Shown piece after piece: positions 1-11,755 of a stretch of 64,000 nucleotides of DNA; position 1 is the first letter of the stretch, and the number at the start of each line of letters is the position of its first letter. The DNA comes from Tepidamorphaceae bacterium (GTDB lineage: Bacteria > Pseudomonadota > Alphaproteobacteria > Rhizobiales > Tepidamorphaceae). The notes below the pieces were generated by a model. It made no database searches. It was not told where the DNA came from and worked only from the letters and a program-made list of their open reading frames with translations. The stretch lies in NCBI GenBank assembly GCA_028279445.1, contig JANQNT010000003.1:34027-98026 (forward strand), given 5' to 3'. A program made the translations under genes and the position numbers.

Positions 1-48
1 CTTCACGTCGTTGTCTTTCATCATCCCCATTACGTCTTTGGCGGACAT
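1..48 (-). CDS. glnA: Glutamine synthetase type I, N-terminal fragment (runs off the window)
   Basis: Only the first 16 codons lie in the window, read leftwards from an ATG at 48. They give MSAKDVMGMMKDNDVK, which matches the typical start of alphaproteobacterial GlnA (MSAKDVLKMIKDNDVK-like). GlnA makes glutamine from glutamate, ammonia and ATP. It lies 127 bp downstream of glnB on the same strand, the classic glnB-glnA operon, so it is probably co-transcribed from the glnB sigma-54 promoter. The call rests on 16 residues plus context. Confidence 0.8.
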   Translation of the reverse strand, partial: MSAKDVMGMMKDNDVK

Positions 49-155
49 GTTTGAGCACCCCTTGTCTTTCGTGATGGCCCCGTCTCGGCGTCCATGCCGG
101 TGGGATCTGGTTGGGCCGCGACCGGATGGCGGCGGCTGGGATCGGTTGACTTGAA

Positions 156-175
156 GACCGCGACCGGGTCGCGGT

Positions 176-176
<1 letters not shown>
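156..176 (-). terminator. Hairpin between glnB and glnA
   Basis: A 9-bp perfect inverted repeat with a 3-nt loop (GACCGCGAC / GTCGCGGTC) overlaps the glnB stop codon. No U-run follows on the minus strand, so it is more likely an mRNA-stability or attenuation hairpin in the glnB-glnA message than a full intrinsic terminator. Confidence 0.45.
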
Positions 177-841
<665 letters not shown>

Positions 842-2329
842 ATGGATAAGCGTTCGGCGTACGCGCTGCTGACCACCGAGGAAATGGGCCGGGCGGACGC
901 GGCGACGATTGCCGGTGGCGTGCCGGGGATCGACCTCATGGAAGCCGCGGGACGCGGCGTGGCCGAACACGCCCGGCGTGCCTTTCCGGATGCCGGGAGC
1001 TGCCTGGTGCTGGCCGGCCCCGGCAACAACGGCGGGGACGGCTTCGTCGCGGCGCGGCATCTCGCACAGATGGGCCTCGACGTATCGCTGGCCTGTCTGG
1101 TGCCCGCCGAAAAGCTGTCCGGCGATGCGGCCTGGGCGGCGGGCACTTGGGAAGGGGGTATCGCCACCTTCGGCGAAGCCACCCCTGAGGACGCCGACAT
1201 CGTCATCGACGCGGTGTTCGGCGCCGGTTTGACGCGCCCAATCGATGGACCCGTACGCGACCTGCTTGAGCGGGCCAACGCGGCGACGAACGTGGTCGCG
1301 GTGGATGTGCCATCCGGCGTGGATGGCAGCACCGGCGCGGTGCTGGGCTATGCGCCACAGGCGGCGCTCACGGTCACCTTCTTCCGCAAGAAACCGGCGC
1401 ACTGTCTTTATCCGGGCCGAGGGCTGATGGGCGAGGTCGCCGTCATCGACATCGGCATCCCCGAAACCGTTCTCGACGATATCGCGCCGGCCTGCTGGGA
1501 GAACGGTGCAGGTATGTGGCGCGACGCCTGGCCTGCGATGGACCCGCTCGCGCACAAGTATGCGCGCGGCCATGTGGGCGTCCTCAGCGGTGGCGTTGCG
1601 CGTACCGGCGCGGCGCGGCTTGCGGCAATGGCAGCGCTGCGGACCGGCGCGGGGCTCGTCTCGGTGCTGTCGCCAGGCGAGGCGGTTGCGGAAAACGCCA
1701 CCCAACTCACAGCCGTGATGGTCAAGCCCATCACCGAAGATCCCCGTGACATCGCCCGGGCAGCGACGCAATTCCGGTTGAACACCTTGCTCGCCGGACC
1801 GGGCATGGGCACCGACGATAAGGCAGCCGCGCGGCTTGCGGCGCTGGTCGATGCCGCCTCGGCGCAGCGTCTGGTGCTCGATGCCGATGCGCTCACGGTG
1901 GTCGGCCGTGATCCGGACCGCTGGTTTGCGGCTTTTCCCCCCGACACGATCCTGACGCCGCACGCGGGCGAATTCGCCCGCGTGTTCGGCGATATCGACG
2001 AGGCTTCGAAACTCGCGCGCACGCGCCGGGCGGCGGACCGCGCCGGGGCGGTGGTGCTGCTGAAAGGTCCCGATACGGTGATCGCCGCGCCGGATGGACG
2101 CGCGGTGATCAACACCGACGCGCCGGCAACCCTGGCGACGGCCGGGTCCGGCGACGTGCTGGCGGGGATTGCCGCCGGGCTGCTGGCGCGCGGCATGGCG
2201 CCATTCGAGGCAGCTTGCGCGGCGACCGGTCTGCACGCGGTCGCCGCCCGCGCCTTCGGCCCCGGACTGATCGCCGAGGATTTGCCCGCCATGCTGCCGC
2301 AGGTGCTGGCGTCGCTGGACCTTTTCTGA
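842..2329 (+). CDS. nnr: Bifunctional NAD(P)H-hydrate epimerase / ADP-dependent NAD(P)H-hydrate dehydratase
   Basis: This enzyme repairs hydrated NAD(P)H (NADHX/NADPHX). The N-terminal YjeF_N domain (about residues 1-215) interconverts the R and S epimers and shows the loop GPGNNGGDGFVAARHL. The C-terminal ribokinase-like domain (about 225-490) dehydrates S-NAD(P)HX with ADP and carries GSGDVLAGIAAGLL. The 495-residue length is normal for the fused form. The ATG at 842 is chosen because MDKRSAYALLTTEEM begins the domain; the frame stays open upstream but codes nothing recognisable. The SD is weak. It stands alone, divergent from glnB and upstream of tRNA-Leu. Confidence 0.92.
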   Translation: MDKRSAYALLTTEEMGRADAATIAGGVPGIDLMEAAGRGVAEHARRAFPDAGSCLVLAGPGNNGGDGFVAARHLAQMGLDVSLACLVPAEKLSGDAAWAAGTWEGGIATFGEATPEDADIVIDAVFGAGLTRPIDGPVRDLLERANAATNVVAVDVPSGVDGSTGAVLGYAPQAALTVTFFRKKPAHCLYPGRGLMGEVAVIDIGIPETVLDDIAPACWENGAGMWRDAWPAMDPLAHKYARGHVGVLSGGVARTGAARLAAMAALRTGAGLVSVLSPGEAVAENATQLTAVMVKPITEDPRDIARAATQFRLNTLLAGPGMGTDDKAAARLAALVDAASAQRLVLDADALTVVGRDPDRWFAAFPPDTILTPHAGEFARVFGDIDEASKLARTRRAADRAGAVVLLKGPDTVIAAPDGRAVINTDAPATLATAGSGDVLAGIAAGLLARGMAPFEAACAATGLHAVAARAFGPGLIAEDLPAMLPQVLASLDLF

Positions 2330-2357
2330 GGCCGGCGATATAAGCCGCCAGCGAGCC

Positions 2358-2442
2358 GCGGGCGTGGTGGAATTGGTAGACACGCGAGATTTAGGTTCTC
2401 GTGCCGAAAGGTGTGGGGGTTCAAGTCCCTCCGCCCGCACCA
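2358..2442 (+). tRNA. tRNA-Leu (anticodon UAG)
   Basis: The 85-nt class II tRNA pairs GCGGGCG with CGCCCGC in the acceptor stem and has an encoded CCA end. The anticodon stem CGAGA/TCTCG encloses the loop TTTAGGT, giving anticodon TAG. A variable arm follows, and the T-loop GGTTCAAGTC is standard. It lies between nnr and tig. Confidence 0.97.
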
Positions 2443-2536
2443 CACAGCCGAAAGGCGACCGCTATTGCGCCGCCGATAATGCCAAACGCACTGGCCGCAC
2501 CGACCAGAAAAACGTCACGAAAGATACCTGGACGCC

Positions 2537-3976
2537 ATGCAGATCACCGAGACCGTTTCCGACGGGTTGAAGCGCGAGCTGAAGATCGTCATCCCCGCGA
2601 CCGACCTCGACGGAAAGCTATCCGAGAAACTCGAAACCCTGCGCCATCAGGCGCGCATCAAGGGCTTCCGGCCGGGCAAGGTGCCGGCTGCCCATCTGCG
2701 CAAGGTCTATGGCCGCTCGGTGATGGCCGACATCATCCAGGAGACGGTACAGGAGTCGAGCCAGAAGGCGGTCGAGGAGCGCGGCGAAAAGCCGGCGCTG
2801 AAACCCACCGTGATGTTCACCGAGGACAAGGACGAGGTCGAGGCGGTGATCGCCGGCAAGGCCGATCTCGCCTACACGATGGAATTCGAGGTGCTGCCCG
2901 AGATCAAGGTGCCGGACCTGAAGGAACTGAAGATCGAACGGCGCATGGCCGAGGTCGGCGACCCGGACGTGGACGAGGCGCTGGAGCGCATCGCCGAGCA
3001 GAACAAGCCCTACGAACCGCGCAAGGATGGCGACAAGGCCAAGGACGGCGACCGCGTCACCATGGACTATGTGGGCATGCTCGATGGCCGCCCCTTTGAT
3101 GGCGGCGCGGAGGAAGGCTCGCAGCTCGTGCTCGGCTCGGGGAGCTTCATCCCCGGTTTCGAGGACCAGTTGATCGGTGCCAAGGCCGGCGACGCGCTCA
3201 AGGTGAAGGTGACCTTCCCGGAGAACTATCAGGCGGCCTTCCTGGCCGGCAAGGACGTGGAGTTCGATGTCACCGTGCACGAGGTGGCCGCGCCGGCGGA
3301 GGCCAAACTCGACGATGCCTTCGCCGAGTCCCTCGGCGTGGAATCCATCGACAAGCTCAAGGAGGCGCTGCGCGAGCGCCTTGGCCAGGAGCTCAACCAG
3401 CGCACCCGCGACCTGATGAAGCGCCAACTGCTCGATACGCTGGACGAACAGGCGTCGTTCGAGCTGCCGGCCGGGCTCGTCGATCGTGAATTCGAGTCGA
3501 TCTGGCGCCAGGTGACCGACGACCTGGAGCGCAGCGGGCGCAGCTTCGAGGACGAGGACACCACCGAGGACGATGCAAGGGCCGAGTATCGCGGACTGGC
3601 GGAGCGGCGCGTCAAGCTGGGCCTGCTGCTGGCCGAGGTCGGCCAGGAGGCGAAGGTCGAGGTCAGCGATGAAGAGATGCAGCGCGCGCTGATCGAGCGG
3701 GTACGCCAGTATCCGGGCCAGGAACAGCAGGTGTGGGAGTTCTTCCAGAAGACGCCCGAGGCGATGAACGAAATCCGCGCTCCGCTGTTCGAGGACAAGG
3801 TCGTCGACTACGTGTTCGAGCGCGCCACCATCAGCGACAAGACCGTGACCCGCGACGAGCTGTTCGCCGACGAGGACGATTCTGGTGATAAGAAGCCGGC
3901 GGGCAAGAAAAAGTCGCCCGCCAAGAAGAAGGCACCGGCCAAGAAAAAGGCAGCCGCCAAGGACGCTTCGGAGTAA
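2537..3976 (+). CDS. tig: Trigger factor, ribosome-bound chaperone with a lysine-rich tail
   Basis: Trigger factor binds the ribosomal exit tunnel and shields nascent chains; its middle domain is an FKBP-type prolyl isomerase. The ribosome-docking signature GFRPGKVP is at residues 43-50, the FKBP domain at about 160-245 (GDRVTMDYVGMLDGRPFDGG), and the chaperone arms follow. At 479 residues it exceeds E. coli Tig (432). The last 30 or so residues form a histone-H1-like tail of repeated AKKK/PAKKK units, a low-complexity extension that may add RNA or ribosome contact. Upstream of clpP-clpX-lon, its usual neighbours. Confidence 0.96.
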   Translation: MQITETVSDGLKRELKIVIPATDLDGKLSEKLETLRHQARIKGFRPGKVPAAHLRKVYGRSVMADIIQETVQESSQKAVEERGEKPALKPTVMFTEDKDEVEAVIAGKADLAYTMEFEVLPEIKVPDLKELKIERRMAEVGDPDVDEALERIAEQNKPYEPRKDGDKAKDGDRVTMDYVGMLDGRPFDGGAEEGSQLVLGSGSFIPGFEDQLIGAKAGDALKVKVTFPENYQAAFLAGKDVEFDVTVHEVAAPAEAKLDDAFAESLGVESIDKLKEALRERLGQELNQRTRDLMKRQLLDTLDEQASFELPAGLVDREFESIWRQVTDDLERSGRSFEDEDTTEDDARAEYRGLAERRVKLGLLLAEVGQEAKVEVSDEEMQRALIERVRQYPGQEQQVWEFFQKTPEAMNEIRAPLFEDKVVDYVFERATISDKTVTRDELFADEDDSGDKKPAGKKKSPAKKKAPAKKKAAAKDASE

Positions 3977-4236
3977 GCAGCACCTGACCCAACGGCACCT
4001 GGCGGCTCCGGACCGGCGTCCCCATATCCGCCCTCCGCCTGCCATGCAGCGTCGCTATGGCTGCGTCAACGCGAATCGCATTTGATTGCGCGTTGGGAGG
4101 AGCCATACAGGTCAGGACCGGTGGACGGTAACGCACGCAAGCGGGTCCGGACATGACCTGCCGGATGGCTGTTCGCACTGGTGTCTGAACATCCGGGCTG
4201 CTCCGCCCGCAGGAAACGAACTGGAACCGCACGACG

Positions 4237-4878
4237 ATGACCGACCCGGCCGAATACTACATGAACACGCTCGTCCCCATGGTGGTCGAGCAGACGTCGC
4301 GCGGCGAGCGCGCGTTCGACATCTATTCGCGGCTGCTCAAGGAGCGCATCGTCTTCGTGACGGGCCCGGTGGAGGACCATATGTCCTCGCTGTTCGTGGC
4401 CCAGCTCCTGTTCCTGGAATCGGAGAACCCGAAGAAGGAAATCTCCATCTACATCAATTCGCCCGGCGGTATCGTCACCTCGGGGCTTGCGATGTACGAC
4501 ACGATGCAGTTCATCCGCCCGCCGGTTCAGACGCTGTGCGTCGGCCAGGCCGCGTCGATGGGCTCGCTGCTGCTGGCGGCCGGCGAGAAGGGCATGCGCG
4601 CGGCGCTGCCCAATTCGCGCATCATGGTGCATCAGCCCTCCGGTGGCTTCCAGGGTCAGGCCTCCGACATCGAGCGCCACGCCCAGGACATCATCAAGCT
4701 GAAACGTCGGCTCAACGAAATCTATGTCGCCCATACCGGCAAGGACTACGACCTGATCGAGACGACGCTGGATCGCGACCATTTCATGACCGCCGACGAA
4801 GCCAAGGATTTCGGTCTGATCGACACCGTCGTCACGGAGCGCCCGGAGCCGGCGGATGGAGAGCAGAAAAAGGACTGA
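4237..4878 (+). CDS. clpP: ATP-dependent Clp protease proteolytic subunit
   Basis: ClpP forms the tetradecameric serine-protease barrel fed by ClpX or ClpA. The 213 residues show the catalytic triad Ser107 (GQAASMG), His132 (IMVHQP) and Asp181 ([11 protein letters not shown]), plus the oligomerisation and substrate-groove segment INSPGG. Length is typical. The start at 4237 gives [14 protein letters not shown], the usual N-terminus. A 260-bp gap separates it from tig; clpX follows after 190 bp, so the two may have separate promoters. Confidence 0.97.
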   Translation: MTDPAEYYMNTLVPMVVEQTSRGERAFDIYSRLLKERIVFVTGPVEDHMSSLFVAQLLFLESENPKKEISIYINSPGGIVTSGLAMYDTMQFIRPPVQTLCVGQAASMGSLLLAAGEKGMRAALPNSRIMVHQPSGGFQGQASDIERHAQDIIKLKRRLNEIYVAHTGKDYDLIETTLDRDHFMTADEAKDFGLIDTVVTERPEPADGEQKKD

Positions 4879-5068
4879 TATCGGTGTGATCGGACGTGAT
4901 TGGCGGACACCTGCGACGCTGGGTCATTAATCCTATCTTGATCTTCGCCGCTCTAGCATGATTGGATTCCGCGAAGATCGCCGTATTGTCGGCAAATCGC
5001 CGGCGCGACCCGAAGCGTACATGGCCTGAGGGAGGCCATCCGGGCCCGCGCAGATCGGAGAAACCACT

Positions 5069-6334
5069 ATGAGCAAATCGTCTGGCGGCGACTCCAAGAA
5101 CACGCTGTATTGCTCGTTCTGCGGGAAGAGCCAGCACGAGGTCCGCAAGCTGATCGCCGGGCCAACGGTGTTCATCTGCGATGAATGCGTCGAGCTGTGC
5201 ATGGACATCATCCGCGAGGAGAACAAGACCTCGCTGGTGAAGTCGTCCGACGGCGTTCCCACGCCGAAAGAGATTCTCACGGTCCTGGATGACTACGTGA
5301 TCGGCCAGAAGCACGCCAAGCGGGTGCTGTCGGTGGCCGTGCACAACCACTACAAGCGCCTCAACCACGCCACCAAGAACAACGACGTGGAGCTGGCCAA
5401 GTCGAATATCCTGCTGGTCGGCCCGACGGGTTCGGGCAAGACGCTGCTGGCGCAGACGCTGGCGCGCATCCTCGACGTGCCCTTCACCATGGCGGATGCG
5501 ACCACGCTGACGGAAGCCGGTTACGTCGGCGAGGATGTCGAGAACATCATCCTGAAGCTGCTGCAGGCGGCCGACTACAATGTCGAGCGTGCCCAGCGCG
5601 GCATTGTCTATATCGACGAGGTCGACAAGATTTCGCGCAAGTCCGACAACCCGTCGATCACCCGCGACGTGTCGGGCGAGGGCGTGCAGCAGGCGCTGCT
5701 GAAGATCATGGAAGGCACCGTGGCCAGCGTTCCCCCGCAGGGCGGGCGCAAGCATCCCCAGCAGGAGTTCCTGCAGGTGGATACCACGAACATCCTGTTC
5801 ATCTGCGGTGGCGCGTTCGCTGGCCTTGAGAAGATCATCTCGCAGCGCGGCCGCGGCACCTCGATCGGCTTTGCCGCCGACGTCCAGGACGTAGATGAAA
5901 AGCAGATCGGCGAGATTTTCTCGCAGCTTGAGCCCGAGGATCTGCTCAAGTTCGGCCTGATCCCCGAATTCGTCGGTCGTCTGCCGGTCATCGCCACACT
6001 GGAAGACCTCGACGAGGAAGCCCTCGTCACCATCCTGACGGAGCCGAAGAACGCGCTGGTGAAGCAGTTCCAGCGGCTGTTCGAGATGGAAAACGTCGAA
6101 CTGACCATCTCCGAGGATGCGCTGCGCGGTGTGTCGCGCAAGGCCATCGAGCGCAAGACCGGCGCCCGTGGGCTGCGGTCGATCCTGGAGGCCATCCTGC
6201 TCGACACCATGTTCGACCTGCCGAGCCTCGAAGGCGTCGAGGAGGTGGTGATCAGTCCAGAAGTGGTCGATGGCAAGGCGAGCCCGCTTTACATCTATAC
6301 CGACCGGGCGGATTCGCGCGAAACCTCGGCCTGA
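5069..6334 (+). CDS. clpX: Clp protease ATP-binding subunit ClpX
   Basis: ClpX is the AAA+ unfoldase partner of ClpP. The 421-residue product has the N-terminal C4 zinc-binding domain (Cys15, Cys18, Cys37, Cys40), Walker A GPTGSGKT, Walker [11 protein letters not shown], the pore loop GYVGEDVEN and the ClpP-docking IGF tripeptide (GTSIGFAAD). Length and motif order are canonical. It lies between clpP and lon, so the two main cytosolic AAA+ proteases are encoded side by side. Confidence 0.97.
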   Translation: MSKSSGGDSKNTLYCSFCGKSQHEVRKLIAGPTVFICDECVELCMDIIREENKTSLVKSSDGVPTPKEILTVLDDYVIGQKHAKRVLSVAVHNHYKRLNHATKNNDVELAKSNILLVGPTGSGKTLLAQTLARILDVPFTMADATTLTEAGYVGEDVENIILKLLQAADYNVERAQRGIVYIDEVDKISRKSDNPSITRDVSGEGVQQALLKIMEGTVASVPPQGGRKHPQQEFLQVDTTNILFICGGAFAGLEKIISQRGRGTSIGFAADVQDVDEKQIGEIFSQLEPEDLLKFGLIPEFVGRLPVIATLEDLDEEALVTILTEPKNALVKQFQRLFEMENVELTISEDALRGVSRKAIERKTGARGLRSILEAILLDTMFDLPSLEGVEEVVISPEVVDGKASPLYIYTDRADSRETSA

Positions 6335-6813
6335 CCGCCAGCCTGTAATGCAATTGCGATGCAGACGTGCAAGGCTGCTCTGCGCCGTTGTTCGTGATGT
6401 CGCACGGCACTTGATCGTGCGCGCGCCAATTGCCATCTGACAGCCAACAGGCCGCCGGTTCGCATTCGGCGGCTTTGCTGTCCGGGCGACACGTCATCCT
6501 GTCGCCGCAGTTCTCCGACCCAATCGGGAATGGCTGTGCGTATGCGTTGGCCGTTATCCGTGTTCTGAACTCAACAACTGTGCGCAAAATCGACGCGGTA
6601 CCGGCGCAACCGGTAGGCGCATGTCGGCATAGGGACTAGACTCAGGATAATCGTGCGCAGTGAGTCGTGGATCGCAGGGATCGTGCGCATGGCGCGATCG
6701 GAGCGCCGAAGCGGCGTGCGGTCGGGAGCGGGCAGCTATTTGAGATGTGGCGCGGTGCGGGTGTGCGCGCTTGACCGGCACCGGACCGTGGCCCGATTGA
6801 GAGGACTGAAACC
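6335..6813. other. Long clpX-lon intergenic region
   Basis: No credible gene was found in these 479 bp. A GC-rich hairpin (GCCGCCG / CGGCGGC, 6451-6473) followed by only three Ts could weakly terminate clpX transcription. A CTTGAC...CCCGAT pair just before lon resembles a heat-shock promoter but sits too close to the ribosome-binding site to be convincing. Confidence 0.5.
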
Positions 6814-9258
<2,445 letters not shown>

Positions 9259-9294
9259 GTCGCGATGAAAATTCTCCACTGGCAATACAACCGG

Positions 9295-9328
9295 ACCCGC
9301 GGGAACCACCCCGCGGGTTTTTCTTTTA
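9295..9328 (+). terminator. Intrinsic terminator after lon
   Basis: A 9-bp perfect stem (ACCCGCGGG / CCCGCGGGT) with a 6-nt loop is followed by TTTTTCTTTT. This is a textbook rho-independent terminator 37 bp after the lon stop codon. Confidence 0.92.
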
Positions 9329-9484
9329 TTTCAATGGCTTAGGCGGAATCTGGCATCGTTAACGATTACTTAAGGTTTCCCATGCGCAATCGTGAAGGTT
9401 GCGAAAAACGTTGGATTTCTGCGGCTTTTCGCGCATCTAAATGGCAGGCAGCAAGGCTGCCGGTTACCTAGAAGGAACGCCAAG

Positions 9485-9763
9485 ATGAACAAGCAAGAGC
9501 TGATTGCACACGTTGCGGAAGCCTCCGGCATGAAAAAGACGGACGCAGCCAACGCGGTTCAGGCGATGATCGACGCCATCGGCGCATCGCTTAAGTCGGG
9601 CCAGGACGTGAAGATTGCCGGCTTCGGCAATTTCCAGGTCGCCAAGCGCGCTGCCTCCATGGGCCGTAACCCGCGCACCGGTGAGCCGGTTCAGATCCCG
9701 GCGGCCAAGCTGCCCAAGTTCAAGGCCGGCAAGGCGCTCAAGGACATGGTCAACGCCGCCTGA
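9485..9763 (+). CDS. hupB: DNA-binding protein HU
   Basis: HU is a small histone-like protein that bends DNA and compacts the nucleoid. The 92-residue product MNKQELIAHVAEASG... carries the HU/IHF signature around GFGNFQVAKRAASMGRNPRTG and the DNA-intercalating beta-arm with Pro (GRNPRTGEPVQIPA). The ATG at 9485 is preceded by AGAAGGAA; the frame is open upstream but the extension is unlike HU. It follows lon after a terminator, so it has its own promoter somewhere in 9329-9470. Confidence 0.96.
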   Translation: MNKQELIAHVAEASGMKKTDAANAVQAMIDAIGASLKSGQDVKIAGFGNFQVAKRAASMGRNPRTGEPVQIPAAKLPKFKAGKALKDMVNAA

Positions 9764-9789
9764 TCCTTCGCCGATCTTTCGCTGCAAGC

Positions 9790-9822
9790 CGGGCCCGGGC
9801 GCGCATGTCGCGCTCGGGCCCG
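9790..9822 (+). terminator. Hairpin terminator after hupB
   Basis: A 14-bp stem with one G-T pair (CGGGCCCGGGCGCG / CGCGCTCGGGCCCG) and a 5-nt loop lies 26 bp after the hupB stop. The downstream tract CTGCTTTG is only partly T-rich, but the stem is very stable. Confidence 0.75.
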
Positions 9823-9907
9823 CTGCTTTGTGGCTTGCCGTCCGGCAGGCATCCCTCTGGCAGCCTTGCAAGCGCGCGGCGATCCGCGATAGGGGAAGCT
9901 CAGGTGC

Positions 9908-9983
9908 GGGCGGTTAGCTCAGTTGGTAGAGCGCCACGTTTACACCGTGGATGTCGGGAGTTCGAGCCTCTCACCGCCCACCA
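9908..9983 (+). tRNA. tRNA-Val (anticodon UAC)
   Basis: This 76-nt tRNA pairs GGGCGGT with ACCGCCC and encodes CCA. The anticodon stem CCACG/CGTGG encloses TTTACAC, giving anticodon TAC. The D-loop TAGCTCAGTTGGTAGA and T-loop GTTCGAGC are standard. It lies after hupB, a position often held by tRNAs in this order. Confidence 0.97.
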
Positions 9984-10138
9984 CACCAGGCGCTGGACGA
10001 ATGCCGCGGATCGCGTTGCGGATGTCGGCAGGACGCGCGCTTGAACCGCCGGCGATGCTGCTTGACTATACAGGGGCGCTCACGTAAACCGCCTCACTCT
10101 CAAGGTGGCGATTTCGGCGCCGCGAGCCCTGGTTTTCA

Positions 10139-10216
<78 letters not shown>

Positions 10217-10384
10217 CCCAACCCAAGATCCCCGATGGGAATGCCCGCTCTCCTGGATGCGCGATGCGGTTCGGCGCATTTCACGCTGCCGATTTACCGC
10301 AAATGTGTGACACTGTGCGTGTGGCTGGCGGGTTGACGCCGGCTGCGGGCAGAGGACGTAGGCGCACAGGCTGGCGACGTGGCG

Positions 10385-10831
10385 ATGGGACGGGACCTCG
10401 ACAGCGCGGACCAGGCAATCCTGAATGCCCTGAGCGAAGACGCGCGCATGCCGCTGGCGACATTGGCCAAGGAGGTCAACCTGTCGCGCAACGCACTTCG
10501 CAACCGGCTTGAGCGGCTGGAACGCGACAATGTCATCTCCAAGTACACGATCATGCGCGGGGACGGGAAACCGCAGCGCGAGAAGACGATCGCGCTGATC
10601 ATGATCGTGCGCCGGGACCGCATGCGCGGCGCCGACGTCACCACCGCGTTGAAGAAGATACCCGAAGTGCGCGCCTGTTACGTGATGAGCGGCAAGCTCG
10701 ATCTCGTCGCGCATGTTGAAGTCGACAGGAACGAGCGGCTGAACGACATCTGCGCCGAGATCTGGGACATGCCCGGCGTCATCGATACGCGCACCAACAT
10801 CGTGCTCTCGACGGTCGTCGACCGGAAGTAG
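10385..10831 (+). CDS. Lrp/AsnC family transcriptional regulator
   Basis: This is an amino-acid-responsive DNA-binding regulator. The product (148 residues from ATG 10385; a GTG two codons earlier is also possible) begins with an N-terminal winged helix-turn-helix (LDSADQAILNALSEDARMPL, then the recognition helix around LSRNALRNRLERLE). The C-terminal RAM effector-binding domain (about 70-145) shows the beta-strand GKLDLVAHVEVD. No strong SD is seen for either start. It lies upstream of a stress protein and an amino-acid symporter, so regulating those is a reasonable but untested idea. The specific effector cannot be read from the sequence. Confidence 0.88.
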   Translation: MGRDLDSADQAILNALSEDARMPLATLAKEVNLSRNALRNRLERLERDNVISKYTIMRGDGKPQREKTIALIMIVRRDRMRGADVTTALKKIPEVRACYVMSGKLDLVAHVEVDRNERLNDICAEIWDMPGVIDTRTNIVLSTVVDRK

Positions 10832-11297
10832 CCATTTCGTCCATGTGCGGCGCAAATCGCGCAGTCCGGATGCGATTTTGGTCACATTGCACGGTTTCCG
10901 CTGCGCATTCGCAACCCTACGGTTCGGTCAAACGAGTGCGGCGGACGGGCACTTTCGAAGGCACCTGTGGCTTATCGACAAGCCGAATTGGCAATACGCG
11001 ACCGCATCGTCAGCAAAGACGAATGCCGTCGGAACGATGCTGTCGACGAGACAGCTTTTTAATCGCAGGGATGGAATTCGGCGGATACGCGGTGGGGCCA
11101 AGAACGCGCTCGACTGGCGGTCCGGCGGAACGCCAGTCCCGGTTCGACCGGGACTGGCGACAGAGGGGGTGCGAGGCGTGGATGCGTAAGAAAGACAGTG
11201 ACGCCGAATTCAGTCGCTTGCTCTGACAACGCATGCCTCGCGGCCCGCAATCGAGAGGCTTGGTGGGAAGCCTCCTGCAACAGCGGGGACGTCACAA
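10832..11297. other. Intergenic region before the universal stress gene
   Basis: These 466 bp hold no ORF I can support; a 127-codon frame at 10843 is rich in Arg/Cys/Trp and looks like non-coding GC-rich sequence. The notable content is a pair of alternative hairpins at 11112-11159. I looked for the glycine-riboswitch core, since AGCS transporters are often under it, and did not see it. Confidence 0.5.
11112..11159 (+). promoter_or_regulatory. Two mutually exclusive hairpins upstream of the usp-AGCS pair
   Basis: CGCCAGTC at 11131-11138 can pair either with GACTGGCG at 11112-11119 or, within a longer perfect 13-bp stem with a TCG loop, with GACTGGCG at 11152-11159. The shared central arm is the layout of an attenuator or switch. 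No U-run follows, so the mechanism is open. It lies about 140 bp before the usp start. Confidence 0.4.
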
Positions 11298-11732
11298 ATG
11301 ACCCTGAAATACGTCGTTGGATATGACGGCAGCCCGGCGTCGCGCCGGGCGGCGGAGTTTGCTCTCGAGCAGGCCAGAAAGTGCGACGCGGCAGTCGTCG
11401 TCGCGCACGTTCTGGAGTGGTCTCCGTACTCCTTCCTCACGCCCGAGGAAATCGAGGAGCGCCACAAGCGCCGCAACGAGGAACTGGCGCGGGCGGAAAC
11501 CGCCGTCATCGAGCCGTTCAAGCAGGACATCGCCGGTCGCGGCGTCACCGTGGAGGCGATCATCCGCTACGGCCACATCGCCGACACCATCTGCGACATC
11601 GCCAGCGAGGTCGGCGCCAGCCAGATCTTCATCGGCCGCGATGGCAGCAGCGCCATCTCGGCACGCGTCTTCGGATCGGTCGCGGGCAGCATCGTGCAGA
11701 CCACGCCGGTGCCCTGCACGATCGTTCCCTGA
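11298..11732 (+). CDS. Universal stress protein, UspA family (ATP-binding type)
   Basis: This is a 144-residue single-domain Usp fold. The nucleotide-binding signature G-x2-G-x9-G-S is intact (GRDG...FGSV, residues about 113-127), and the N-terminal strand [18 protein letters not shown] carries the conserved Asp, so it should bind ATP. Only 23 bp separate it from the symporter gene, whose SD lies in the gap, so the two are probably one transcript. Usp proteins paired with transporters are thought to modulate them; the precise role here is unknown. Confidence 0.9.
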   Translation: MTLKYVVGYDGSPASRRAAEFALEQARKCDAAVVVAHVLEWSPYSFLTPEEIEERHKRRNEELARAETAVIEPFKQDIAGRGVTVEAIIRYGHIADTICDIASEVGASQIFIGRDGSSAISARVFGSVAGSIVQTTPVPCTIVP

Positions 11733-11755
11733 TCCGGTCCTGGAGGAAACAGACA

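Noticed and set aside
6770..6797. CTTGAC-N16-CCCGAT, resembling a heat-shock promoter for lon
   Set aside because: It would start transcription inside or at the ribosome-binding site, leaving almost no leader; spacing and -10 match are also poor.
10843..11226. 127-codon open frame after the Lrp-type gene
   Set aside because: Arg/Cys/Ser-rich composition, no SD, overlaps other open frames and covers the hairpin region; looks like chance openness in GC-rich DNA.
11298..11755. Possible glycine riboswitch in front of the AGCS transporter
   Set aside because: The conserved glycine-riboswitch core was looked for between 10832 and 11755 and not found.
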